Of a stretch of DNA of 64,000 bases, positions 9,285 to 19,230 are shown one piece after another. Made by a program: the position numbers and the translations under genes. The stretch comes from Oleiphilaceae bacterium (GTDB lineage Bacteria > Pseudomonadota > Gammaproteobacteria > Pseudomonadales > Oleiphilaceae), in assembly GCA_018334495.1 (NCBI GenBank), contig JAGXLV010000001.1:1-64000 (forward strand). Reading direction: 5' to 3'. The number at the start of each line of letters is the position of its first letter. Position 1 is the first letter of the stretch. Under the pieces are notes generated by a model. The model saw nothing but the letters and a program-made list of their open reading frames with translations, was not told the DNA's origin and did no database searches.

Positions 9285-9992
9285 TCATTGCCGATGCAAC
9301 CTTTTCAGCCGGCGATAATGACGTAACTTCTCACAGATCTGATCAAGAGAGGTGATTCCGGTCTTGGTTGCCCGATTAAGGGCCATGAGCGTCAACTCTG
9401 CGGTTGCCAGGGCATCGGCAGCCGCATGATGGCGCTCGGTGAGCTCGAGCGCGAAGTGATCGACCCAGTTGTCGAGCCTGCCAGCGCGGGGTTGGGCGTT
9501 GGGAAACATGGCGGGCAAGAGTTCGGCGACGTCGAGCCAGAGATGGGATTCGGTATAACCCAGTGTCTGTCGAAGAGTTTTTTCAAGAAAGGATTGGTCC
9601 AGGTCTGAGTGGAAGGCGAGAATGGGGTCGCCGTTTATCCAGTTCAGCAGATAGAGCAGGGCTTCTTCTGTTTCGTGGCCTTTGGAAAGAGCCTCTGGGC
9701 CAATGCCATGAATCAGGACAGTTTTGCTGATATCCGCTTCCGGCCGGCGTAACACCAGGTCGAATTGGTCTCGCAGAGGGATTTCGAAATTGCTGATAGC
9801 GACCGCGCCGACGGCAATGACCTGGTCTTTCGATGGGTTGAGGCCGGTCATCTCGCAGTCCAGGACTACCAGTCGACATTCCGAGAGAGCCTGTCCCTCA
9901 GGCGCTTTTGGCGGGGGCAGGCTTTCAAGGGCGTGATGACGTTCCGTCTCTGTAAACGTTCGGTTGAGCCAGTCTTTTACGTGGTCGAACAT
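9285..9992 (-). CDS. 3'-5' exonuclease, DNA polymerase III epsilon-like (DEDD family)
   Basis: 235 aa; Exo I motif VVLDCEMTGLNPSKDQVIAVGAV, Exo III-like HHAAADALATAEL. Confidence 0.88.
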   Translation of the reverse strand: MFDHVKDWLNRTFTETERHHALESLPPPKAPEGQALSECRLVVLDCEMTGLNPSKDQVIAVGAVAISNFEIPLRDQFDLVLRRPEADISKTVLIHGIGPEALSKGHETEEALLYLLNWINGDPILAFHSDLDQSFLEKTLRQTLGYTESHLWLDVAELLPAMFPNAQPRAGRLDNWVDHFALELTERHHAAADALATAELTLMALNRATKTGITSLDQICEKLRHYRRLKRLHRQ

Positions 9993-10007
9993 AGTATGAC
10001 TCTGCTC

Positions 10008-11921
10008 TCAGAGAAGGTAGGCGGTTTCCAGTTTTTGCTGAAGGCGCTGGGCCTGGCGAAAAGATTCGCGCAGAATTCGTCGGTCCAGAGGATTGAGGTC
10101 GTCCGGATCAATGTAATTGCTCAGTGGCAAATCCTTCTCCAGCATTTCCTGGTGCGCGCGCATTCGAATGGCCTGGATCAGGCCGTAAGCTTCTTTCCAG
10201 GCGCCGGCATCCTTCGGGGCAAATACGCCTTTCTCGGCGAGTCGGTCCATGCGCCCGAGCGTGTTGGGTTCTTCGATGCCGCTGGCCATGGCGAATACCC
10301 GTGCTGCCTCCACGAAAGGCGCCAGACCCTGACGCTTGAGGTCCAGAGTATGTTTATTGGCGCCAGAGGCATAGCGGAAGGTGTTAAACATGGTCAGTGG
10401 CGGCTTGCGGAGCACGGCGTTGCCTGCAAGCATTTTCTGGAATAACTGATTTTTCTGGATACGCTCCACCACCCGCTCCCGCAGAGTCGCCAGGGGTTTT
10501 TCGGGACCGAAAATGGCACGCATGTCGAGGAAAATAGAGGAATAGACCAGGTTCTGCGGAGTGGACGCATCAATGAACCGGATAAACCAGTCATTCCATT
10601 CAGCCGAACTCAGGCACAGCTTGGGGTTGCTGGCCATAATATTACCAGGGCAGAGCACAAAGCCGCATTCGGCAAGGTCCCGACACACCCTTTCAGCAAA
10701 AGGAAGCAGTTTTTCCCGCACCTGGTCTTCCGTCATGCCTTCGGGGGTTTCAAAAAGGATACCGTTGTCCTGATCCGTTAGCAGGGTCTGTTCCTGGCGG
10801 CCTTCACTGCCAAAGGCAAGCCAGGTAAAGCCGATACCCGGATCCTCCTTCTCAAGGTTGAGTTCCAGCACCCGTCGCACGGTCACATCGTTGAGGGTCG
10901 TGATGATTTTGACGACCTGACCGGAATCAGCACCGTGGGCAAGCATTGTATCCACGAGGCGAGAAACCTGGCTGCGCAGGCTCACGAGGGTCTGTAGCTG
11001 AGTAGCGGTGCCAATGGTGCGGGCCAGGTGGACCAGATCCACCCGCTGCAGGGAAAACAGGTCGCGTTCGGAGACGACGGCGGTCAGCCGGTTGTCCGCG
11101 TCCACTACGCAAATATGGGCGAAATGGCGCTCAGCCATCAACAGAGCCGCGTCAAAGGCACGGTCGATAGTGGTCAGACAGCAAGGGTTCGGTGTCATGA
11201 CCCGGCTCACCGGATCATCAAGGGTAGCTGTTTCTTCAGCAATCATGGACCGCAGGTCCCGGAGAGTGAAAATGCCTGTCGGGTGTCCTGTCCCATCGGT
11301 GATGACCATGCTGCCGACATTGTGATCATGCATCATCGCGACTACTTGACGAATTTGAACGTCAGGCGAACAGACCACGGGCTTGCGTAGCGAATAACGT
11401 TCCAGCTGCGTGTCCAGGGAGGTGCCGGGGTTGATGGAGGCCATTGCCCCGGATTGAATATGACGGTTGACCTGATCAAGCAGGCTGCTGACGCCGCGCA
11501 AGCAGAAATCCCGAAACGGCTCGCTTTCGGAGAAGAGTGCCACGAAGGTTTCGTGGTTGATGACCAGACAGAAAGTGTCGCCGCATGCCCTGTGCACAGT
11601 CTGAGTCGGTCGCTCACCAATCAGGGCCGCGAGAGGAAAACACTCGCCCTTGCTGATCTCGAATGTGGTTTCGCTTTCGCCGTCTTTACTGCGGCAGCGC
11701 TCGCCCCGAATACGTCCCTGCTTGACCACGTTCAGGTGCCGGGGCGGCCCGTCTTCGGGCGACAGCACGGGGTCGCCATCAGCGTAAAACCGAAGAGTGG
11801 CATTCTCGGCGAAATGGGCCAGGTGGTTTTCATCCATTTGCGAAAAAGGCGCATGCTCACGAAGAAAACTCATGATAGAGCGAATATTCTGGGGTCGTGC
11901 CTCGATTGCCGTGTTTTGCAT
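10008..11921 (-). CDS. DUF294 putative nucleotidyltransferase with cyclic-nucleotide-binding and CBS domains
   Basis: 637 aa; N-terminal cNMP-binding-like region, paired CBS repeats (HDHNVGSMVITDGTGHPTGIFTLRDL; FAHICVVDADNRLTAVVSERDLF), nucleotidyltransferase motif FGSEGRQEQTLLTDQDNGI. Confidence 0.9.
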   Translation of the reverse strand: MQNTAIEARPQNIRSIMSFLREHAPFSQMDENHLAHFAENATLRFYADGDPVLSPEDGPPRHLNVVKQGRIRGERCRSKDGESETTFEISKGECFPLAALIGERPTQTVHRACGDTFCLVINHETFVALFSESEPFRDFCLRGVSSLLDQVNRHIQSGAMASINPGTSLDTQLERYSLRKPVVCSPDVQIRQVVAMMHDHNVGSMVITDGTGHPTGIFTLRDLRSMIAEETATLDDPVSRVMTPNPCCLTTIDRAFDAALLMAERHFAHICVVDADNRLTAVVSERDLFSLQRVDLVHLARTIGTATQLQTLVSLRSQVSRLVDTMLAHGADSGQVVKIITTLNDVTVRRVLELNLEKEDPGIGFTWLAFGSEGRQEQTLLTDQDNGILFETPEGMTEDQVREKLLPFAERVCRDLAECGFVLCPGNIMASNPKLCLSSAEWNDWFIRFIDASTPQNLVYSSIFLDMRAIFGPEKPLATLRERVVERIQKNQLFQKMLAGNAVLRKPPLTMFNTFRYASGANKHTLDLKRQGLAPFVEAARVFAMASGIEEPNTLGRMDRLAEKGVFAPKDAGAWKEAYGLIQAIRMRAHQEMLEKDLPLSNYIDPDDLNPLDRRILRESFRQAQRLQQKLETAYLL

Positions 11922-12068
11922 AGAAATCGCCCAATTAACGGATGAAATTTCAGTGTAACCCCACGCTGGTCATAATGGGCGTGTGTTAGATGAAAGAGCC
12001 GCCATTCGCTTTATGAGGAACGCGGTCAATGGTACAGTTTTAACATATTCGACCGATCAGACAATGCC

Positions 12069-12650
12069 ATGACGACTAAAGATGAACGGCTGAACTTCCT
12101 GGAGGAAATGCAGGACGTTCGCAGGATCCGCAGACCCAACCGCGCCGACATCCAGATCCCCCGGGAATTGACGCCGGGCCATCTGGAGCGGCAGCGTGCC
12201 GCCACAGACAGGCCTCGCCGTGACCAAAACCCCCTGACGGCTGACGCCGTCGACCCTTTGACTGCCCAGGATATCCTGAGCTGGCAGCGGCCGGGTATTC
12301 AGCATGGCGTATTCAGAAAACTGAGGCTGGGCCAATACCCGATTGAGGCCCGCCTGGATCTTCATCGTATGACAGTAGAACAGGCCCGTCGCGAGATCTT
12401 CGGTTTTGTTCAGGATTGTTTGCGTTATGGCGTGCGCTCGGTACTGATCCTCCACGGTAAGGGTGAACGCAACCCCGATGGCGTGGCCCATCTTAAAAGT
12501 TACCTGGCTAAATGGCTGCCCGAACTGGAGTCGGTATTGGCATTTCATTCGGCTCAGCGCCATCATGGCGGGACGGGCGCAATATACGTGATGATCCGAA
12601 AAAATGATCTGCAAAAACAGCGAAACCGGGAGCTGCACGATAAGCGTTAG
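12069..12650 (+). CDS. Smr-domain protein (SmrA-like putative endonuclease)
   Basis: 193 aa; Smr signature LDLHRMTVEQARREI...VLILHGKGERN...HGGTGAIYVMIR. Confidence 0.9.
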   Translation: MTTKDERLNFLEEMQDVRRIRRPNRADIQIPRELTPGHLERQRAATDRPRRDQNPLTADAVDPLTAQDILSWQRPGIQHGVFRKLRLGQYPIEARLDLHRMTVEQARREIFGFVQDCLRYGVRSVLILHGKGERNPDGVAHLKSYLAKWLPELESVLAFHSAQRHHGGTGAIYVMIRKNDLQKQRNRELHDKR

Positions 12651-12729
12651 ATTCAGTCGGTGTGGGGCCAGGTAAACCGCAAAAACAGGGCTGTTTGGAA
12701 TTCTTGTTTTCAGGCTTTAGGGGACTGAA

Positions 12730-13356
12730 TTGTTCGATATCATCCAATATGCGATTACGGCCGACTCGATTATGAAGGCCGGTCGGTTTCTCTACTCCCA
12801 GGGCTGGTCTCCGGCCACAAGTAGCAACTACTCGGCCAGAATCGACGACGGGCACATTGCGATAACGGTGTCCGGCCGCCATAAAGGCGAACTGATTGCG
12901 GGCGATGTGATGGTTGTTGATCTTGAGGGCCGGGCCGTGCAAAGTCAGGCCCGAGCTTCTGCTGAAACACGCCTGCATACTGTCCTGTACCGGATGTTTC
13001 CGGATGTCGGTGCCGTGCTTCATACGCATTCGGTGAAAGCCACGGTGCTGAGTCGTGCAATACCTCCCGGCGCGCCACTATTGCTGCAGGGCTATGAGTT
13101 ACAAAAAGCTTTCAGTGGCGTCGATACCCATGAAAATACACTGACAGTGCCGGTTTTCGACAACACCCAGGACATAGACGCACTGGCGGAACAGGTCCGG
13201 CAATGGTTCACGGACCATCCTGAACAGCCGGGTTACGTGATTCGCGGTCATGGTCTTTATACCTGGGGAAAGACCATGACTGATTGTCTCAGACACATTG
13301 AGGCGTTTGAATTTTTATTTGATTGTGAACTCGAAACCATGAGGGCCCGCCAATGA
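12730..13356 (+). CDS. mtnB: Methylthioribulose-1-phosphate dehydratase
   Basis: 208 aa class II aldolase-like (LHTHSVKATVLS, GHGLYTWG); TTG start; followed by mtnD and mtnC. Confidence 0.92.
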   Translation: MFDIIQYAITADSIMKAGRFLYSQGWSPATSSNYSARIDDGHIAITVSGRHKGELIAGDVMVVDLEGRAVQSQARASAETRLHTVLYRMFPDVGAVLHTHSVKATVLSRAIPPGAPLLLQGYELQKAFSGVDTHENTLTVPVFDNTQDIDALAEQVRQWFTDHPEQPGYVIRGHGLYTWGKTMTDCLRHIEAFEFLFDCELETMRARQ

Positions 13357-13913
13357 CCAGTTTACGCATTTACCAGCAGGATGAGCCGGAGGCGCCCCAC
13401 ACCACGACTGAAAACCCAGACGACATCGGGCGACTGCTGGCGCAACAAGGCGTCCGTTTTGAACAGTGGCCGACCCGGGAGCTTTCTGCGGATGCTTCTC
13501 CGGAAGAGGTGCTGGAGGTTTATCGGGAAAAGGTGGAAGGACTGAAAGCGGATAACGGTTTCACCACCGCCGACGTGATAAGCCTCAGTGCCGACAACCC
13601 CAATAAAGAATCGCTGCGAAAGAAATTTCTGGACGAACATACTCACAGCGAGGACGAAGTCCGTTTTTTTGTCAGGGGTCAGGGGCTTTTCTATCTTCAT
13701 TTCGGAGAAGAGGTGTACGCCGTTCTGTGCGAAAAGAACGACCTCATCAGTGTGCCCCACGGCACTCGCCACTGGTTTGATATGGGCCCTGAACCGGAGT
13801 TTACCGCTATTCGCCTGTTCACCAACCCTGAGGGCTGGGTCGCGGAATTTACCGGTGAGGATATCGCGAGCCGCCTGCCAAGGTACGAAAGACTGGCGGG
13901 GGCAGCGCAATGA
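13353..13913 (+). CDS. mtnD: Acireductone dioxygenase
   Basis: 186 aa cupin; metal-binding HTHSEDEVRFFVRG and PHGTRHWFDMG; overlaps neighbouring genes by 4 nt. Confidence 0.95.
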   Translation: MTSLRIYQQDEPEAPHTTTENPDDIGRLLAQQGVRFEQWPTRELSADASPEEVLEVYREKVEGLKADNGFTTADVISLSADNPNKESLRKKFLDEHTHSEDEVRFFVRGQGLFYLHFGEEVYAVLCEKNDLISVPHGTRHWFDMGPEPEFTAIRLFTNPEGWVAEFTGEDIASRLPRYERLAGAAQ

Positions 13914-14602
13914 TCCGCGTGGTGCTGACAGACATTGAAGGCACCACCAGTTCGCTTTCTTTCGTTCATGACGTTCTGTTTCCTTACGCCGCTGAGAACA
14001 TGGAGGCGTTTGTCCGGTACTGGCACCAGGACAATCCTGCTGTCCGTGAGCAGCTTGATGCGGTTGCCGAACGTTCTGGCGTCAGCGCCGATGATATCAG
14101 TGGCTTGATCGAGGTTTTGCAGTCCTGGATACGCGAGGATCGCAAGGAAACACCCCTGAAAACCCTTCAGGGAATGGTCTGGCAGCAGGGCTATCAGACG
14201 GGTGCGTTTCATGGGCATGTTTATCCGGATGCGGCCGAAATGATCTGGCACTGGCATGACCGAGGCTTACGACTGTATGTCTATTCCTCGGGGTCGGTGA
14301 AAGCCCAAAAGCTGATTTTCGGACACAGTGAACAGGGCGACCTGACACCGTTTTTCAGCGGTTATTTTGATACTCGGGTCGGTGCCAAGCGTGATCCGGA
14401 ATCCTATCGTAAAATCCTCGCACAGCTCGGCGTCGAGCCGGAAACCGTGCTGTTTTTGTCCGATGTAGAGGCCGAGCTGGAAGCCGCGGAAAGTCAGGGC
14501 ATCCGCACCGCCTGGGTAGTGCGGGAGGGCTCCGTGCCGGAAAGCGGGCGACCGGTCGTGCGGGACTTCACCGAGGTGGACGAGCTGCTCAAACATGGCT
14601 GA
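13910..14602 (+). CDS. mtnC: Acireductone synthase / enolase-phosphatase E1
   Basis: 230 aa HAD protein; VVLTDIEGTTSSLSFVHDVLFPYA signature. Confidence 0.95.
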   Translation: MIRVVLTDIEGTTSSLSFVHDVLFPYAAENMEAFVRYWHQDNPAVREQLDAVAERSGVSADDISGLIEVLQSWIREDRKETPLKTLQGMVWQQGYQTGAFHGHVYPDAAEMIWHWHDRGLRLYVYSSGSVKAQKLIFGHSEQGDLTPFFSGYFDTRVGAKRDPESYRKILAQLGVEPETVLFLSDVEAELEAAESQGIRTAWVVREGSVPESGRPVVRDFTEVDELLKHG

Positions 14603-14657
14603 CGGTGCCGGCCCTGAAGTGAACCCCCGTTGTGTTGCAGGGAACGTCGAAAGCATC

Positions 14658-15695
14658 ATGCGATTTATTCTGATTTTGCTTGCAACAGTGGGTCTGGCTG
14701 GATGCGACCCCTTCTCCGAGCCGGATTCCCTGATGGATGAATATGTTGCTCGCACTGCCCGAGTGCTGGACCAGTCTTCTAGCCTGTCGCCACCGCTGCA
14801 AGTCCCCCGTATACCCCGGCGCCGTGATCGCCGTCTGGAAATGCCTTCCCTGGAAATCAACATGCTCGATTTCCTGTCCCTGTATGGCTGCGAACTTCAG
14901 TACGTAGTGGGTGAGAAGAACGCTATCCTGGGCAAGGTTATGCAGCCACTTAACAGACTGCGTTATGAGCTCAGGTTTATTGCTGCAGCGAGGGATTGCC
15001 TGCCGGAGATTGAAAACGAGGCTGTGGCTGAAAGTGTCGCGGAGGCGGGCGACAGTAAACTGGAATCCTTGCCGGTCGCTGTTTGGAATGCGACCTGGGG
15101 CGTGGAAGAAGTTGAATCTCTCGTCACTACTTCCAGGGGATTTTTGCCAGTGGACACATCCGGTGCGACTACCACAGGCCTGGGCACCGGAGTTGAACGC
15201 TTGAACCGGAGGCTTGTGGCTTTACGCGACGGTGACTTGACACAGGATCTGGATTTCATCGGCAACGTGCATCAACAGTGGCAGGCGGAACATAGGGCCG
15301 GTCAGGCATTCAATACGGCCGTTCTGGTGACTGCAAGGCTTCAGGATGTTGCAGGGCTGATTGATCGGCGCCTGGAGAATCGCCCTCTGTGTTTCGGGGG
15401 AGAGCCCAATGAGCAGGCCCGCATCGTTCGTGATATGTTTTTTAACGTCTATGTGGCGCAGGTCCAGCCCTATCTGGCGGACCTTCAGCGCGCAAGATCG
15501 GATCTGATCCTGCCTTTGGCTGAGCTGGCCCGTATCCAGCAGGACGTCGTGCCGGCAAGTTTCAGGTTTTACGAACGCCGGGTTTTGCACCAAGGCAAAG
15601 GCAGCATCTGGCAGTTGCTGGAAGCGGCCATCAGCGAACATACCGAGGCCTGGCAAACGCTGCTTGAACAGTGTGGAATGCGGCCGACGCCTTAG
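14658..15695 (+). CDS. DUF3080-type lipoprotein
   Basis: Internal ATG at 14658 gives signal peptide MRFILILLATVGLAGC with lipobox; the longer ORF starts at 14595. Confidence 0.75.
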   Translation: MRFILILLATVGLAGCDPFSEPDSLMDEYVARTARVLDQSSSLSPPLQVPRIPRRRDRRLEMPSLEINMLDFLSLYGCELQYVVGEKNAILGKVMQPLNRLRYELRFIAAARDCLPEIENEAVAESVAEAGDSKLESLPVAVWNATWGVEEVESLVTTSRGFLPVDTSGATTTGLGTGVERLNRRLVALRDGDLTQDLDFIGNVHQQWQAEHRAGQAFNTAVLVTARLQDVAGLIDRRLENRPLCFGGEPNEQARIVRDMFFNVYVAQVQPYLADLQRARSDLILPLAELARIQQDVVPASFRFYERRVLHQGKGSIWQLLEAAISEHTEAWQTLLEQCGMRPTP

Positions 15696-17473
15696 CGCTG
15701 GCTCTCCGGCGTAACACGCAGTATTTCCTCAATCGTGGTTTCACCAGCCGCCACTTTTTGGGCCCCACTCAGGCGTAACGACTTCATGCCGTCTTTGTAA
15801 GCCTTCAACCTTAGCTGCTCAAGTTCAGCCGTTTCGTTGATCTGGCCGATCAACCCGCCGGACAATTGCAGTATTTCATAGACGCCGGCACGGCCCAGAT
15901 AGCCGGTGTTGCGGCAGGTGAGGCAGCCTACCGGGCGGAAAATCTCTTTAGGGGCCGGGGCTTTCCAGGGTCGGGTCAGGCTTTGCCAGGCGGTGTCATC
16001 GACCGGGCCTGGAGCTTTGCAGTGAGGGCAGAGTGTCCTGATCAGACGTTGCGCCATTACACCGAGCAGGGTCGCCCGGATAAGGTAGGGCGGAATGCCC
16101 AGTTCCAGCATTCGGGTAATGGCGCTGGGTGAGTCATTGGTGTGAAGGGAGGATAAAACCAGATGTCCGGTGAGGGCGGCCTGGACTGCCATTTCGGCGG
16201 TTTCCAGATCGCGGATTTCACCAATCATGATAATGTCCGGATCCTGGCGGAGTAATGACCGAACGCCGGTGGCGAAGGTCAGTTCAATATTGTTCTGTAC
16301 CTGCATCTGGTTGAACGCCGGTTCAACCATTTCAATAGGGTCCTCAATGGTGCAGATGTTTACTTCCGGCGTCGCCAGTTGCTTCAGGGTGGAGTACAAC
16401 GTCGTCGTTTTACCGGAGCCGGTCGGGCCGGTGACCAGAACGATGCCATAGGGTCGATTGGTAATGTCATGCCAGCGCTCGCGGTCCTCCCGGGAAAAGC
16501 CAAGCTGTTCAAAGGACTTGAGCAATACTTCCGGATCAAAAATCCGCAGGACCATTTTTTCGCCGAAGGCGGTTGGCATGGTGGCGAGGCGTAATTCGAC
16601 CTCGCTGTTGTCCGGCTTGCGGGTCTTGATGCGACCGTCCTGGGGGCGGCGTTTCTCAGCCACGTTGAGCCGGCCCAGGATCTTCAGGCGACTGGTGACG
16701 GCAACACCCACCTGCTCCGGAAACTCATAGACATTATGCAGTACGCCGTCGATTCGGAAGCGAACCTGGCTAACCGTCCGGCGAGGTTCGATGTGAATAT
16801 CGCTGGCGCGCTGTTCGTAGGCATACTGCAGCAGCCAGTCCACAATCTTGACCACATGCTGATCATTGGCATCGGGATTTTCGCCACCGATGTCCAGCAA
16901 TTGCTCGAAGTTGTGAATGTTACCGCCAGCGGCCGCCGGGTTGCCGCCAGCTTTGCTGACAGAGCTGGCAAGCTGGTAAAACTCCACCGTAAAACGCCGG
17001 ATCGCCTCCGGATTGGCGACCACGCGCCGAATATCCGTTTTCAAAACATGCCTGAGGTTGGGTTCCCATTCCTTCTTGAAGGGATCTGCGCTGGCAATGA
17101 GAGTCACATCCTTGCCAATCTCAACGGCGAGAATGCCGTGACGCTGGGCAAAGGCATAAGACATGGCCCGGGCAGCAGCGGGCACATCGATTTTCAGGGG
17201 GTCGATGTGGTAATAGTCCTGTCCGGACCACTCTGCCAGCCACTGCGTCAAGCGTTCCAGAGTTAGACTCCGGCCTGATTTCAGGCTCACGGGTGCGGCT
17301 AAGGCAACGATCTCAAGGGCGTGCCGTTGGTCTGTGTCTGCTGCCAGATTCGCCGACAGGATGCGCTCTGCCTCGGCCTGATCGAGCTCCCCTGATTCGA
17401 TCAGGGCATTGCATATTTTCCGCAATGTCAGAACTGAATCGGGCAGGCTTGTGGAAATACTTCTTGCCATCAA
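15692..17473 (-). CDS. GspE/PulE-family type II/IV secretion ATPase (orphan)
   Basis: 593 aa; Walker A GPTGSGKTTTLYS, Asp box IEDPIE, Walker B DPDIIMIGEIRD, tetracysteine CPHCK...CLTCRNTGYLGR. Confidence 0.92.
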   Translation of the reverse strand: MMARSISTSLPDSVLTLRKICNALIESGELDQAEAERILSANLAADTDQRHALEIVALAAPVSLKSGRSLTLERLTQWLAEWSGQDYYHIDPLKIDVPAAARAMSYAFAQRHGILAVEIGKDVTLIASADPFKKEWEPNLRHVLKTDIRRVVANPEAIRRFTVEFYQLASSVSKAGGNPAAAGGNIHNFEQLLDIGGENPDANDQHVVKIVDWLLQYAYEQRASDIHIEPRRTVSQVRFRIDGVLHNVYEFPEQVGVAVTSRLKILGRLNVAEKRRPQDGRIKTRKPDNSEVELRLATMPTAFGEKMVLRIFDPEVLLKSFEQLGFSREDRERWHDITNRPYGIVLVTGPTGSGKTTTLYSTLKQLATPEVNICTIEDPIEMVEPAFNQMQVQNNIELTFATGVRSLLRQDPDIIMIGEIRDLETAEMAVQAALTGHLVLSSLHTNDSPSAITRMLELGIPPYLIRATLLGVMAQRLIRTLCPHCKAPGPVDDTAWQSLTRPWKAPAPKEIFRPVGCLTCRNTGYLGRAGVYEILQLSGGLIGQINETAELEQLRLKAYKDGMKSLRLSGAQKVAAGETTIEEILRVTPESQR

Positions 17474-17486
17474 ATTCGCTCACAGT

Positions 17487-17849
17487 TCAAGCCGGATTGG
17501 CTGGACGATTGACCTTGAGATGAGCCATAGCCACGAAAAACAAGGCAAAGGACAAGGTGGCCAGAATAATGTAATGCCCATCACCTTCGCTGAGCCAGGC
17601 AGAAACCACCGCCTGGGTGAAATAGAAAATAACAACAAAGCTCAGCCAGATATAACCCCGGTTATCGCCTCGAAAAACCGGCACTGCAAACAATAGCAGC
17701 GGAATCAGCTTGACGCTGAGGATCAGGGTCATGGAAACACCCTCGACCGGGGCCGGGTAGAAACTGGTGATCAGCAGAGTCAGAAGCAGTGCCAGATAAA
17801 TGACAGCGGTAATGGCGCGGGTAATGCGCCCTTGTTCGCAATTCAGCAT
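17487..17849 (-). CDS. DUF2069 family membrane protein
   Basis: 120 aa, four predicted TM segments (YIWLSFVVIFYFTQAVVSAW). Confidence 0.75.
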   Translation of the reverse strand: MLNCEQGRITRAITAVIYLALLLTLLITSFYPAPVEGVSMTLILSVKLIPLLLFAVPVFRGDNRGYIWLSFVVIFYFTQAVVSAWLSEGDGHYIILATLSFALFFVAMAHLKVNRPANPA

Positions 17850-17861
17850 GAAGGTTTCCTG

Positions 17862-18608
<747 letters not shown>

Positions 18609-18708
18609 TCATAACAGTGTGGAAAATCCGGGTCGGTTCTGTCATGGTCGCCGGCTATCTCACGAGTTGTGCCATGCCAGGCCGCTAAGTCTAACAGGAG
18701 GCGTGATT

Positions 18709-19149
18709 GTGAAATACCCCGCAGTGTTGGCGGCGACAGTCCTGCTAACGCTCACCGGTTGTGATCAGGTGGCGTTCGAGAAAGCCGGCGGTCAACCTCT
18801 TGAGTGGGACTCACTCAGAGGCGACTGGGTGTTCGTCAATTATTGGGCGGAATGGTGTAAACCCTGTCTGGAGGAAATACCCGAGTTGAATGTGCTGGAT
18901 AAAGCCGACGACGTGACTGTTTTAGGGGTGAACTTCGATGGGGTTCAGGGCCAGGATCTTGTGGAGCTGGGCCATAGAATGGGCATTGAGTTCACCATGT
19001 TGGCGGAGGACCCGGGCCCGGTGTTTGACTGGAAGCTACCCGTGGCACTGCCCGCTACGTTCGTGATCAAGCCGGACGGGGAGCTGCTTGAGGCCCGGTT
19101 CGGCCCCCAGACTCACGATGAACTGACCGATTTGATGCAAGCGCCATGA
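18709..19149 (+). CDS. TlpA-like thioredoxin-fold lipoprotein
   Basis: GTG start 18709 after AGGAGG; VKYPAVLAATVLLTLTGC lipobox; WCKPC active site. Confidence 0.85.
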   Translation: MKYPAVLAATVLLTLTGCDQVAFEKAGGQPLEWDSLRGDWVFVNYWAEWCKPCLEEIPELNVLDKADDVTVLGVNFDGVQGQDLVELGHRMGIEFTMLAEDPGPVFDWKLPVALPATFVIKPDGELLEARFGPQTHDELTDLMQAP

Positions 19150-19230
19150 CTAACAGCAAAGGCGGATAAACCCGTAGCTTATGTCACAACGCTTGCCTGA
19201 CTCGTTATTGATCCGGAAGTAACCGACTTT

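Noticed and set aside
12057-12638. 193-aa minus-strand ORF opposite smr, identical in length to the sense ORF
   Set aside because: Coincidental; the plus-strand frame has the clear Smr motif.
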